From the IMG/VR virus record IMGVR_UViG_3300047546_000731, positions 1 to 44,166 of that record: a stretch of 44,166 nt of DNA; one strand, 5' to 3'. A program made the position numbers and the translations under genes. Positions 31,400 through 39,524 of this stretch are shown here, piece after piece. Source of the stretch: a virus. The notes under the pieces are model-generated. The model saw only the letters and a list, made by a program, of their open reading frames with translations, made no database searches and was not told the origin of the DNA. The first letter of the stretch is position 1; each line of letters begins with the position of its first letter.

Positions 31400-32866
31400 T
31401 TAGAATACATCCCAGTTAACAGTAACTTGCCGACGGGCAGTTTCTTCAGCCAGCGTTGTAAATGCGTCCGCTAGTGCGTCAACGATATCGTCGTGTCGCC
31501 CATTGGGAAACATCTTCAATTCATCCACTACTATACTATTCCATTCGGCTTTTACCATGCGGAAATGACCTTGGTTTACTTGACTTGACATTGGATCAGC
31601 ACGTATGGTTTTGTCTCCGGATATAGGTTTAAATCTCAATCTATGCCCCGCCAGCATTCTCGTTATACTTGCAACCAATGATTTACCAGCTGCACCAGGA
31701 TCCTGTGGAAACCGCTGAATAGTCTCTTCCATGCCATCAACCATAGCAGTAACGCGAATCATCTCATCGCGCTCATTGGTGGCTAACTGTTTACGAACAA
31801 CATCAAGAATCCAGTAATGTCCGTCAGTACCTAAACCAAGAAGAACACCAACAGTGTAGTCACCTTTGCCTTTCGTAGATGCTAAGTCCCATGCACGTAC
31901 ATAGTGTGTACATTCAGGTGGATTGCCTTCAAGGATATTGTCGGCAAGAATCATGTTGCCTTGTTGGGTACTTGGTCGCTGTTGATACTGACTATTCCAA
32001 ACACGCTCACTGACAGCCGCACGTAACCCGGCAAGCTCCTTCACGTCGTATCGTTCAGGCCATAATGCTTCGCCATGCTTACGACCAAGAGAATCTGTCT
32101 CCGCACCATCAGGTTCTGCGGTTGCTGGGAAGCTTACAATCTTCCATTGTTCACCAGCATGTTTCATCTCTTCAATAAGACGACCAGCTAGGTCATCCTC
32201 ATGCCACCGAGTCATAATCAGGATGATGCGACCACCAGGCTCAAGACGAGTACGAAGCTTAGACTGATACCAGCGCCATAAACTCTCGCGCCTATCCTCA
32301 GTCCAGACTGCTTCTTCATCTGCTACCGGGTCGTCAATAAGGATAAGGTCAGCACCACGTCCGGTAATACCACCGCCTACACCAGCGGCGCGATACGTTG
32401 CTCGGTGTGCCCATAGAAGCGCCCACGTCTGTGCGTTACGTTGGTCGGTTGCTAACTGGCAATCAGGGAATACCGCAGCAAAGTCACGGTTACTCTGTAT
32501 GGTGTCACGGACAGAACGGCTAAACTGCTCAGCCAAGTCATTAGAGTAGGAACAGTGGATGATAGTACGCCGTGGATCGCGTCCTAGAAACCATGCAGGA
32601 AATTTCTCTGATACTGTCGAAGACTTCCAGTGTCTAGGTGGCATGAACACCATCAAGCGATCAACATGACCACTTTCTACAAGCTCAAGTTCTTTTGCTA
32701 GTGCCTTTAGGTGCTTTGCCTTGTATTGCTCGGCAGCCTTGCGGTCAATGAACCCAGCAAACTCAGTAAGGCTGATACGTGCAGCACTGACTTTTTTCTC
32801 GTATGCTCGCTTGGCTGCTTCCGCCATCAATGCCGATGTAGCGGCAGATTCTTGAATCCTACTCAA
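31400..32866 (-). CDS. terL: Terminase large subunit, 488 aa
   Basis: ATPase: LMVFMPPRHWKSSTVSEKFP is the Walker A region (PPRHWKSS, a deviant loop with Trp) and LILIDDPVAD the Walker B. IILIMTRWHEDDLAGRLIEE is the coupling motif. The RNase H-like nuclease begins at VRAWDLASTKGKGDYTVGVL and ends with GRHDDIVDALADAFTTLA. The start is uncertain: TTG at 32866 has GGAGGAGG upstream and overlaps the small-subunit stop; upstream in-frame ATG and TTG codons (32890, 32905) have no ribosome site. A headful or cos mode cannot be decided from sequence alone. Confidence 0.92.
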   Translation of the reverse strand: MSRIQESAATSALMAEAAKRAYEKKVSAARISLTEFAGFIDRKAAEQYKAKHLKALAKELELVESGHVDRLMVFMPPRHWKSSTVSEKFPAWFLGRDPRRTIIHCSYSNDLAEQFSRSVRDTIQSNRDFAAVFPDCQLATDQRNAQTWALLWAHRATYRAAGVGGGITGRGADLILIDDPVADEEAVWTEDRRESLWRWYQSKLRTRLEPGGRIILIMTRWHEDDLAGRLIEEMKHAGEQWKIVSFPATAEPDGAETDSLGRKHGEALWPERYDVKELAGLRAAVSERVWNSQYQQRPSTQQGNMILADNILEGNPPECTHYVRAWDLASTKGKGDYTVGVLLGLGTDGHYWILDVVRKQLATNERDEMIRVTAMVDGMEETIQRFPQDPGAAGKSLVASITRMLAGHRLRFKPISGDKTIRADPMSSQVNQGHFRMVKAEWNSIVVDELKMFPNGRHDDIVDALADAFTTLAEETARRQVTVNWDVF

Positions 32867-33377
32867 TGACTTCTGCCTCCTCCGCATCATCTGGCTTGGC
32901 TGCAATAAGTTGAGCTTCCGCTAGAATCTCTTCCTGTGACAAGCCATACTGCTCAGCCAGAACACGCCATTGACCACTTGGGCCAATACCAACATTCTCC
33001 GTGTTCTCTCCAGCAAGGAGTAACCGTAGCTTGACCATCTTTTCCAGATCGTCGGTTTTTTCGAGGCGTATCTCGCCACGGGACAGGTTTTGTTTCCATT
33101 GCTCAATAGCATCGTCAATAATGTCGATGTATGCAGCCTTGGCTACGGCTACTGATGCAACAGACGACTTTGATAATTGGGCAGACACCTCAGCATCACG
33201 CTGAAGTGTCCTTGTTTCCCAACTAAAGTTGCGCCGCCAACTACGAACAGTCTGTATTGATACGTGATGCTTATCCGCTACCTTTTGGAGACTACGGTCT
33301 CTAGTGTCGCCTAGACTGTAGTAAGTCTCGAATGCTTCACGTTGCAGTAAGTTTTCGTTGGCTACGTGCTTAGACAT
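32859..33377 (-). CDS. terS: Terminase small subunit, 172 aa
   Basis: The N-terminal HTH (FETYYSLGDTRDRSLQKVAD, KHHVSIQTVRSWRRNFSWET) is the DNA-recognition domain of small terminases, followed by a helical oligomerisation region (AKAAYIDIIDDAIEQWKQNL; DDLEKMVKLRLLLAGENTEN) and an acidic tail (PDDAEEAEVIE). Position upstream of the large subunit with overlap supports it. It should bind the packaging site, which I cannot point to. Confidence 0.85.
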   Translation of the reverse strand: MSKHVANENLLQREAFETYYSLGDTRDRSLQKVADKHHVSIQTVRSWRRNFSWETRTLQRDAEVSAQLSKSSVASVAVAKAAYIDIIDDAIEQWKQNLSRGEIRLEKTDDLEKMVKLRLLLAGENTENVGIGPSGQWRVLAEQYGLSQEEILAEAQLIAAKPDDAEEAEVIE

Positions 33378-33760
33378 TAAGCAAATGGATCCTCAATGTC
33401 CGACACATCAACCGGTGCACCACCACCAGCCGGCGCATCCTCGCGATTGCCTTTTGTCAGAGGAGATACATTGGCAATCACAATGTTTGTAAACCGCTTC
33501 TGACTACCATCCATAGCTTGCACTACGTTGATTTCGATGCGTCCAGTCACGGCTACCAAACGTCCTTTCTCGAGGTACTTACCAACAAACTCTGCAGTCT
33601 TACCCCATGCGACACAGTCAAAGAAGTCAGTCTGCTTTTCCTTGTCCTTCATGTATGGGCGATCAACAGCGACAGAAAAGTTGCAGCGTGGCGTTGCGCC
33701 TGTACCTACGAATGATGGGTCTTTAGTTATCCTGCCCACCAGTGCTACTTGATTCATCAT
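33377..33760 (-). CDS. ssb: Single-stranded DNA-binding protein, 127 aa
   Basis: Standard bacterial-type SSB: MNQVALVGRITKDPSFVGTG, CNFSVAVDRPY, FFDCVAWGKTAEFVGKYLEK, GRLVAVTGRIEINVV. It ends in the acidic tip DIEDPFA, which in SSBs docks partner proteins. TAATG overlap with the terminase small subunit puts a replication gene into the packaging operon. The first or second Met can start it. Confidence 0.92.
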   Translation of the reverse strand: MMNQVALVGRITKDPSFVGTGATPRCNFSVAVDRPYMKDKEKQTDFFDCVAWGKTAEFVGKYLEKGRLVAVTGRIEINVVQAMDGSQKRFTNIVIANVSPLTKGNREDAPAGGGAPVDVSDIEDPFA

Positions 33761-34010
33761 CTAACTCGATTAACTCCTTGAGACGCCAGCATGCTTTTTT
33801 GACTTCTTCAGCTGCGTCATCGCTTCCCGTAAATTCCTTAGCCAAGTACCAAATGGCTTTTGCTAAGTCCCCGTGATAGGTACATCCAGCTTTTTGACCA
33901 CGGCGCTGAATGTACTTGATTGCCGTGAAGAGGTATCTATTCAACCCCCAAGAATCCGCTACGTCGGTTGGACGTAGCGAATACTTTTCGTAGTGACTGT
34001 TATCCTTCAC
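33723..34010 (-). CDS. DUF3310-like protein, 95 aa
   Basis: The core SHYEKYSLRPTDVADSWGLN, RYLFTAIKYIQRRGQKAGCT, YHGDLAKAIWYLAKEF matches the DUF3310 pattern (H-Y-x-x, ... A-x-K-Y-I-x-R-x-x-x-K; D-L-x-K-A-x-W-Y-L), common in phages with unclear role (sometimes annotated as nucleotide kinase). GTG at 34010 was chosen because the longer frame merely shadows the upstream gene; no strong ribosome site, so coupled translation is likely. Confidence 0.7.
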   Translation of the reverse strand: MKDNSHYEKYSLRPTDVADSWGLNRYLFTAIKYIQRRGQKAGCTYHGDLAKAIWYLAKEFTGSDDAAEEVKKACWRLKELIELDDESSSTGGQDN

Positions 34011-34320
34011 TAGGAGCGGAAACCTTTGGCTTGCGTGGCTTTGGTGTCTGCGGGATGTTCTCATCCACAGGCTGAACAGCGTCCACGTCAAACTCATGCT
34101 TGGTTTCATGCGCACCAGTAAGGTTCAACTTCGAGAATACCCAATCCTGGGCTTCACACAACTTCGTAAATACTTCTTGACCAGCGTTCGTCTCATCGTA
34201 AACGTTTGCCACAAACGACGAAGGCGAAAGATGAACGATAGCTTTTACTTCCGATCCAACATGTAGGCGAACAATGCGTTCAGCACCATTCACCGTATCA
34301 AACTGCCACACGGGTTCCAT
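34000..34320 (-). CDS. Hypothetical protein, 106 aa
   Basis: ATG 34320 with TAGGAGATACAC upstream; first gene of the late leftward operon. Alpha-beta N-half (MEPVWQFDTVNGAERIVRLH, EVKAIVHLSPSSFVANVYDE) and a low-complexity Pro/Lys tail (NIPQTPKPRKPKVSAPSEG). No family recognised. Confidence 0.65.
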   Translation of the reverse strand: MEPVWQFDTVNGAERIVRLHVGSEVKAIVHLSPSSFVANVYDETNAGQEVFTKLCEAQDWVFSKLNLTGAHETKHEFDVDAVQPVDENIPQTPKPRKPKVSAPSEG

Positions 34321-34365
34321 GTGTATCTCCTAGTAACTAAGGTTTTTTTACTATACACTTTACCT
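34321..34365. promoter_or_regulatory. Divergent promoter region
   Basis: Only 45 bases separate the leftward late operon from the rightward block. Leftward: TTGCGT (34373-34378), 17 bases, TATAGT (34350-34355). Rightward: TATACA (34352-34357) ends 8 bases before the ATG at 34366, so a rightward message would be nearly leaderless. The two -10 boxes overlap, which would make the promoters mutually exclusive. Confidence 0.45.
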
Positions 34366-34902
34366 ATGCGTGACGCAAAAATTAGCAAACAACCAAGCAT
34401 ACATGGGTACACCGCGACGCAACCTATCTGTATGACAAAGGAAATGACAGGCGCAGAAGACGACTTTGGTGCATGGCCGACAGAATATCATTGTGAAGCG
34501 TACACAAAGACATGCATACGATTACCTGACCACCTGTTTGCCATTATCAAAGACCAAGGTTTCGTAAAGACTATACGCAGGCTGATCCTGATTAGTAATC
34601 CACTGTATGCCCATCACTTGATCACGCTAAGACCGCTTAGCACATTGAACAGAAATCAACTAAAGCAGGTCAGGGACGAGGCACTATCTCTTCAGGCAAT
34701 GTCAATAATGATTGAGTCTAACCTGCCTGGTATGCGCGAGAATCTATCAAAGCTAATTGCTATGGCAGATCATATTGCTGACCAGCGAGACAATGAGCGC
34801 AAGCGAGCACTCCGCGAAGGACGCAGGCAGCGACTGCTTGATTTGAGAGCAAAAGGGAAACTTAATGTACGAGTACGGGCTAAACATAAAGAGAGTAATT
34901 GA
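34366..34902 (+). CDS. Hypothetical protein, 178 aa
   Basis: ATG 34366; no ribosome site and a -10-like TATACA just upstream suggest a leaderless start. A middle part (TCIRLPDHLFAIIKDQGFVK, TIRRLILISNPLY) could be a small helical DNA-binding unit, and the C-terminus is very basic (RDNERKRALREGRRQRLLDL, RAKGKLNVRVRAKHKESN), suggesting nucleic-acid contact. No family recognised. Overlaps the nuclease gene by 38 bases. Confidence 0.6.
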   Translation: MRDAKISKQPSIHGYTATQPICMTKEMTGAEDDFGAWPTEYHCEAYTKTCIRLPDHLFAIIKDQGFVKTIRRLILISNPLYAHHLITLRPLSTLNRNQLKQVRDEALSLQAMSIMIESNLPGMRENLSKLIAMADHIADQRDNERKRALREGRRQRLLDLRAKGKLNVRVRAKHKESN

Positions 34903-35218
34903 CGGCGACACGATTGTTGCCGACGTTGACTTAGGTTTTGGCATCTGGCTTAGCGATAAACACATCAGGTTATATGGTGTCAACGCACCAGAAAAGAATA
35001 CTCCGGAAGGCGTCATTGCAAAGAAGTTTGTTGAATCTCTAGTAACACACGATACTGCGCTTTACATACTAAATGTCATTGAGCACAAAGCTGATAAATA
35101 CGGTCGGTTACTCGGTAATGTTTACATGCAGGTAGGAGTTACAACAAAAGGATTGTCGGAAGAAATCATCGCATCCGGTAACGGCAAGCCCTACTTTGGA
35201 GGAAAGAAAAATGTCTGA
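34865..35218 (+). CDS. Staphylococcal nuclease-like (SNase) endonuclease, 117 aa
   Basis: SNase fold core: IKRVIDGDTIVADVDLGFGI (calcium-binding D-G-D-T), IRLYGVNAPE (catalytic Arg and Glu), and ADKYGRLLGNVYM (second catalytic Arg), ending with SEEIIASGNGKPYFGG. All key residues are present. No signal peptide, so it would act in the cytoplasm, perhaps on host DNA or in recombination. Ribosome site AAGGGAAA inside the upstream gene. Confidence 0.88.
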   Translation: MYEYGLNIKRVIDGDTIVADVDLGFGIWLSDKHIRLYGVNAPEKNTPEGVIAKKFVESLVTHDTALYILNVIEHKADKYGRLLGNVYMQVGVTTKGLSEEIIASGNGKPYFGGKKNV

Positions 35219-35750
35219 TAGACCAATCGCACTCAAGTCAATTGAGTTTGCTAGACTAAACCTTGGCGTTCGTGAAGAAGGCAATAACCGTGGTAAGGCG
35301 GTAGAAGCTTACTTGGCTTCTTGTGTGCCATCGCTTCCTCCAGGGAATCCTTGGTGCGTTGCCGTTGTCAGGTTTCGACTAAAGCAAGCTGCGACATCAC
35401 TAGGCGTCAAGTATGACGAGACGATGCCAAGGACAGGTTACACGCCTGACTACGTTAGATGGGCTAAGAAGAATGGTTATTGGATTCCTGTTTCTGCAGC
35501 TCGCACACAACCACATGTGCTAGAAGAAGGTGATCTTGCATGCTTCTGGTTCCGACAATTAAACAGGCATGCTCACATGGGACAGATCGACAAAGTACGC
35601 GCAGATGGAACCGGGGTACTAACGATCGAAGGCAATACATGCCCAGAAAACTTCTTCGGTGATGAACGTGACGGCGATGGCTACTACCCTAAAGTCCGAG
35701 ATTGGGATGAGTTAGGGCTCCACGGTGGCTTCATTAAGCTAAACTTCTAA
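35211..35750 (+). CDS. CHAP-domain endolysin, 179 aa
   Basis: ATG 35211, with GGAGGAAAGAAAA upstream. Catalytic Cys lies in PPGNPWCVAVVRFRLKQAAT and His in FRQLNRHAHMGQIDKVRADG, followed by VLTIEGNTCPENFF (the N/E site). This order and spacing mark a CHAP-type amidase or endopeptidase of peptidoglycan. There is no signal peptide and no cell-wall-binding domain, so release would need a holin; the candidate is at 25473-25805. Confidence 0.8.
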   Translation: MSDRPIALKSIEFARLNLGVREEGNNRGKAVEAYLASCVPSLPPGNPWCVAVVRFRLKQAATSLGVKYDETMPRTGYTPDYVRWAKKNGYWIPVSAARTQPHVLEEGDLACFWFRQLNRHAHMGQIDKVRADGTGVLTIEGNTCPENFFGDERDGDGYYPKVRDWDELGLHGGFIKLNF

Positions 35751-35755
35751 CATAC

Positions 35756-35777
35756 ATGTAACGACTGTGAGTTACAT
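35756..35777. promoter_or_regulatory. Inverted repeat ATGTAAC-N8-GTTACAT
   Basis: Perfect 7-bp arms (35756-35762, 35771-35777) just upstream of the promoter at 35787-35816. Spacing of half-sites fits a dimeric regulator, maybe one of the phage's own HTH proteins. Confidence 0.5.
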
Positions 35778-35786
35778 CACACTTAC

Positions 35787-35816
35787 TTGCGTTATTTGTT
35801 ACCGCCATTGTATGAT
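35787..35816 (+). promoter_or_regulatory. Promoter for the methyltransferase-ThyX-dUTPase operon
   Basis: TTGCGT (35787-35792), 18 bases, TATGAT (35811-35816); start expected near 35823, about 22 bases before ATG 35845 and just ahead of its AGGAGG site. Confidence 0.6.
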
Positions 35817-35844
35817 TCCCTGACTGTGTAAACAGGAGGGGAAT

Positions 35845-36051
35845 ATGAAAAATCGTCAACAGAGAGTCAAACAACTATTGGAAGTTGTCATCAGCGCGTC
35901 GTGTGAAGCAAAGTACCTTGGCATTGAAGGTGCGATTCGACCAGAGATTGAAAGAACGCTTGATCAAGCAGCAAAAGACATCAAGACACATGTTGCTGAG
36001 TCTCGTCAACCGCAACGCACAAACTGGCTGAAAGCATTCGGTATTCGCTAA
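35845..36051 (+). CDS. Hypothetical small helical protein, 68 aa
   Basis: Strong ribosome site AGGAGGGGAAT. Helical: RQQRVKQLLEVVISASCEAK, ALRPEIERTLDQAAKDI-type amphipathic repeat, C-terminus QRTNWLKAFGIR. First gene of its operon; TAATG overlap with the methyltransferase, so it may regulate or partner it. No family recognised. Confidence 0.65.
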   Translation: MKNRQQRVKQLLEVVISASCEAKYLGIEGAIRPEIERTLDQAAKDIKTHVAESRQPQRTNWLKAFGIR

Positions 36052-37442
36052 TGCGTTACTTGTCTGTATGCAGTGGCATTGAAGCTGCATCCGTAGCATG
36101 GGAGTCCCTGAGATGGACTCCTGTTGCTTTTGCTGAAATCGAAAAGTTTCCATCTCAGGTCTTGGCTCATCACTTTCCGCATGTGCCTAACCTTGGTGAC
36201 ATGACGAAGTTTAGGGAGTGGGATATTGAAAGAGGTGCAGTTGATGTTCTCGTTGGAGGGACTCCCTGCCAGTCCTTCAGCGTTGCCGGACTCCGCAAAG
36301 GGCTTGATGATCCACGAGGAAACCTTGCACTCACATTCGTTGCAATGGTTGACCACTACCGCCCCAAATGGGTTATCTGGGAAAACGTCCCCGGTGTTTT
36401 GTCATCCAGCGGAGGACGGGATTTTGGTTCCTTCCTCGGGGCGTTGGGGCAACTCGGGTATGGGTTCGCCTACAGAGTGCTTGACGCTCAATACTTTGGA
36501 GTGCCCCAAAGACGTAGAAGAGTCTTTGTTGTCGCACATTCTTCAGGGGACAGCAGACGTGCAGCCAAAGTATTATTTGAGCCAGAAAGCTTGCGAGGGG
36601 ATTCTCCGAAGGGCAACCGCAAGGGGCAAAAGTCTACCTCCAGCCCTGCATCAAGCTCTGATGCAAACGGCATCCAAAGGACAGTGATGTATGAAAACTA
36701 TCCAAATGATTCAAGGATAACCGGCCCAGTTGACCCAAGCCCTACGGTAGCTGCACGATGGGGTACAGGTGGCGGTAATACACCACTGGTACAGCACACT
36801 TTCCGTAAGTCACGCAGAGCGCAGAGCGCTGATGACTTTGAGACATGGGTTCCTGATGGCGTAACCAACACGCTCAACTGCTTTGATACGGGAGATATTA
36901 GATCGGTTGATATTGTCGTTGAGTCATTCGCACAGAACCAACTCGGTGAGTTGCGAACAAGCCCGATAGCCAGCACACTAGGCACAAACTCAAATGCTAG
37001 TGGGCGCAACACGCCTATGGTTATTCAACCAATAGCCCTTGCAGAGAACACCATCGGACGGCAACCAAGCAATGGCGGTAACGGTGATGGATACACGGTA
37101 GGTGGTCCGATGTACACGCTAAACGCTACCGGGGTTCACGGTGTAGCGCATCCAGCCCATGCATTCAAAATACGTGGTGGGTGTGAAGGTGGAGACAAAG
37201 GATATCTAGGTACAGATGAAAAGGTGTTCACATTATCGACCACACAAGACCAACAGATAATGCATGGCATGGCTGTACGAAGGCTTACACCCGTAGAGTG
37301 TGAACGGCTACAGGGATTTTCTGACGGCTGGACAGACATATTGCCTAACACGCCAGACGGGCAACGATACAAAGCCATCGGTAACAGCATGGCTGTACCT
37401 GTCATGCGCTGGATTGGAAAACGAATAAATGAACATTGCTAA
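36051..37442 (+). CDS. dcm: C5-cytosine DNA methyltransferase, 463 aa
   Basis: Motif I YLSVCSGIEAASVAWESL (residues 3-20), motif IV GGTPCQSFSVAG with catalytic Cys73, motif VI WENVPGV, motif VIII QRRRRVFVVA, and motif IX-X region near the C-terminus (VECERLQGFSDGWTD, YKAIGNSMAVPVMRWI). The middle of the target-recognition part (about 175-400) is variable, rich in repeated TVAARWGTGGGNTPLV-type segments, which may set a distinct target. No cognate restriction enzyme was found, so self-protection against host restriction is the likely role. Confidence 0.92.
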   Translation: MRYLSVCSGIEAASVAWESLRWTPVAFAEIEKFPSQVLAHHFPHVPNLGDMTKFREWDIERGAVDVLVGGTPCQSFSVAGLRKGLDDPRGNLALTFVAMVDHYRPKWVIWENVPGVLSSSGGRDFGSFLGALGQLGYGFAYRVLDAQYFGVPQRRRRVFVVAHSSGDSRRAAKVLFEPESLRGDSPKGNRKGQKSTSSPASSSDANGIQRTVMYENYPNDSRITGPVDPSPTVAARWGTGGGNTPLVQHTFRKSRRAQSADDFETWVPDGVTNTLNCFDTGDIRSVDIVVESFAQNQLGELRTSPIASTLGTNSNASGRNTPMVIQPIALAENTIGRQPSNGGNGDGYTVGGPMYTLNATGVHGVAHPAHAFKIRGGCEGGDKGYLGTDEKVFTLSTTQDQQIMHGMAVRRLTPVECERLQGFSDGWTDILPNTPDGQRYKAIGNSMAVPVMRWIGKRINEHC

Positions 37443-38073
37443 ACTTGTAACAATTACGCCAGACGCAGAACGACACATCGCTTACTGCGCACGGGTCTCA
37501 TCACCAAATCAAAACAACCCAGAAATTACCAAACTTCTAAAGTACTGCATTGCACACAAGCATTGGAGTATTTTTGAAATGGCACACATGGTTGTCGAGA
37601 TAAAAACATCCCGCGCCATTGCAGCGCAGATCCTGCGACATAAAAGCTTTAGTTTCCAAGAGTTTTCGCAAAGGTATGCCTCAGTGCCAATCGAGCCACC
37701 AAAAATCATTAGTATGCAAAGGTTGTCTGGCACATACAATCGTCAATCTAGCTTGCCTTTGCCTGAGTGGGAAGAACTAACTAATCAACAGCAACAAGTC
37801 CTCATACGGGCAGATGACGCAATCACAGAGGCATTTACCGTATACAACGACTTACTAGAACAGGGATTTGCTACAGAAACAGCACGTATGGTTTTGCCTA
37901 TGTCAACCGAAACGCGGATGTACATGGCTGGCAACATCAGAGACTGGCTTCACTACGTTGATCTGCGTACGCAGGACGACACGCAGTGGGAGCACAGACA
38001 GATTGCTAAAGACGTCAAGCTCATAATCGAAGAACAGTTACCAACAATCTATGCAGCTATGTGGGGGAAATAA
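37429..38073 (+). CDS. thyX: Flavin-dependent thymidylate synthase ThyX, 214 aa
   Basis: ThyX signature at residues 70-83: RHKSFSFQEFSQRYA, a variant of R-H-R-x-x-S-x-Q-E-x-S-x-R-Y with Lys for the second Arg, as seen in various phage forms. The upstream ITPDAERHIAYCARVSSPN and late YVDLRTQDDTQWEHRQIAKD also fit. It makes dTMP using FAD and NADPH. Coupled to dUTPase by TAATG and overlapping the methyltransferase by 14 bases: a nucleotide-supply pair. Confidence 0.93.
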   Translation: MNIAKLVTITPDAERHIAYCARVSSPNQNNPEITKLLKYCIAHKHWSIFEMAHMVVEIKTSRAIAAQILRHKSFSFQEFSQRYASVPIEPPKIISMQRLSGTYNRQSSLPLPEWEELTNQQQQVLIRADDAITEAFTVYNDLLEQGFATETARMVLPMSTETRMYMAGNIRDWLHYVDLRTQDDTQWEHRQIAKDVKLIIEEQLPTIYAAMWGK

Positions 38074-38498
38074 TGAACATCTTTGCACTTATTAACACAG
38101 ACGAGGAAGTATTCCTTCCTCAGCAACAGACGACTAGGTCAGCCGGATACGACTTAAGGGCATGTATCGGCGAGGAGCGCGTAATACATCCTGGTGAACG
38201 CATGCTTATTCCGACAGGTGTATGCCTTACTACTGACATGCCAGATAACTACTTACTCGCGGTCTGTAGTAGGTCGGGGCTGGCAATCAACCACGGAATC
38301 TACGTGTTGAATGCACCAGGCATTATTGACGCTGACTTCATCGGTCACGAGATACAGGTAATCTTGGCTAACTGTGGATCAACACCTGTATACATCCAGC
38401 CGAGACTACGCATTGCTCAATGCGTACTCTTTGAACACAAGGGACAGGTAGGCACAAACGAGACCCTACGCCTAGGCGGCTTCGGTAGTACTGGTTAG
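38073..38498 (+). CDS. dut: dUTPase (trimeric type), 141 aa
   Basis: All five trimeric dUTPase motifs are visible: SAGYDLRA, VCSRSGLAINHGIYVLNAPG, IIDADFIGHEIQVI, PRLRIAQCV and LRLGGFGSTG. Start ATG 38073 with GGGGGAAATA upstream. It converts dUTP to dUMP, substrate of ThyX. The stop overlaps the convergent metallophosphoesterase stop. Confidence 0.93.
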   Translation: MNIFALINTDEEVFLPQQQTTRSAGYDLRACIGEERVIHPGERMLIPTGVCLTTDMPDNYLLAVCSRSGLAINHGIYVLNAPGIIDADFIGHEIQVILANCGSTPVYIQPRLRIAQCVLFEHKGQVGTNETLRLGGFGSTG

Positions 38499-39388
38499 AT
38501 AATCAATCTACTGTTGACTACAAGCTCGCGTTTGTTCTTTTGTTGATCGTCAACACACTCTAACTCCAACATCATTCCACCTTTTGGTAGCGCACTACCA
38601 TCCATGAGTGCTCCGTAGTTATCTTTACGGCCATGCTCCATTAGGTGGTCTGATGTTGTTCCTACATATGTATCCATGTAAGCTGCCGTGCGGATCGTAA
38701 GTACATCCTTGTGATTGACACGGTTTTCCAGCTTTACCTTGGATGTATCAAAGACAATCTTGCCGTCACGTCCAGCCTGTCGATTGTGTGTATGCCCACG
38801 CCAGATTGCGTTTACTCCTTCAAGCCACATCTGTGCGCGAGAGAAGGTAATAGCGCCTTTTGTTACGGGCGCTCCACCTCCTGCTCCGTGATGGTAGTGG
38901 ATTACATAATGACCAAATCCACGCTTTGCATCATGACCTATAGACATCTTGAAGTGTAGGAATCCGTGGTAGCCACCATACGCAATAGACTTGCCTGATT
39001 CCTTGGCAAGCAAAATACATAGGTGCTTTACTGGCTCGATGTGATGGAATCTAGCAACGCTATCATCGTGGTTGCCGTCGCCAATCATAATAATGCGATC
39101 TGCATATGGCTCAAGTATCTCAGCAGCCCATCTGATGCTTTCACCAATCATGTCGTCGCCAGCTGAGTACATGCGAGGATGCAAGTTATTAGCGCGGTAA
39201 CGCTTCCTGTCACCAGGAAGTATGGCGTCAAATACGTCGCCATTGATTGCAATAAGCGCGTCTTGTTCTTTTGCTCGCTTCAACTCATCGTCAATCAGCT
39301 TGTAATCGGTATGCAGTGATCCGATGTGCAAGTCAGACATCAAGGCTATCTTTACGGTAGATCCGGTTATGTGTTCGATTACTGTCAT
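38495..39388 (-). CDS. Calcineurin-like metallophosphoesterase, 297 aa
   Basis: Motifs in order: KIALMSDLHIGSLH, INGDVFDA, MIGDGNHDDSVA, YVIHYHHGAG, AIWRGHTHNRQAG. These give the standard two-metal site (D, H, D, N, H, H, H). Substrate unknown; phage relatives include DNA repair (Mre11-like) and nucleotide phosphodiesterases. The ATG at 39388 lacks a ribosome site. Alone on this strand with the next gene; 3' end overlaps dUTPase by 4 bases with no terminator seen. Confidence 0.85.
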   Translation of the reverse strand: MTVIEHITGSTVKIALMSDLHIGSLHTDYKLIDDELKRAKEQDALIAINGDVFDAILPGDRKRYRANNLHPRMYSAGDDMIGESIRWAAEILEPYADRIIMIGDGNHDDSVARFHHIEPVKHLCILLAKESGKSIAYGGYHGFLHFKMSIGHDAKRGFGHYVIHYHHGAGGGAPVTKGAITFSRAQMWLEGVNAIWRGHTHNRQAGRDGKIVFDTSKVKLENRVNHKDVLTIRTAAYMDTYVGTTSDHLMEHGRKDNYGALMDGSALPKGGMMLELECVDDQQKNKRELVVNSRLII

Positions 39389-39482
39389 ATTTCGATTATT
39401 GACACATAATCTGGTGTGTGTAGTAATGCGTGTTAACTGCTGACAGATAGCAAGTGCATAGACTTGAACCACGCCATAGCAC

Positions 39483-39508
39483 AAAAAAAGGGCATCCGAA
39501 GATGCCCT
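39483..39508 (-). terminator. Rho-independent terminator after the gp7-like gene
   Basis: Minus strand AGGGCATC-TTCG-GATGCCCT then seven T: perfect 8-bp stem with UUCG tetraloop, 16 bases beyond the stop at 39525. It separates the gp7-like gene from the metallophosphoesterase. Confidence 0.93.
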
Positions 39509-39524
39509 AATAAAGGGAGATTAG

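Noticed and set aside
38495-38498. Terminator between dUTPase and the metallophosphoesterase
   Set aside because: The convergent genes overlap by their stop codons and no stem with a T run is present at the junction.
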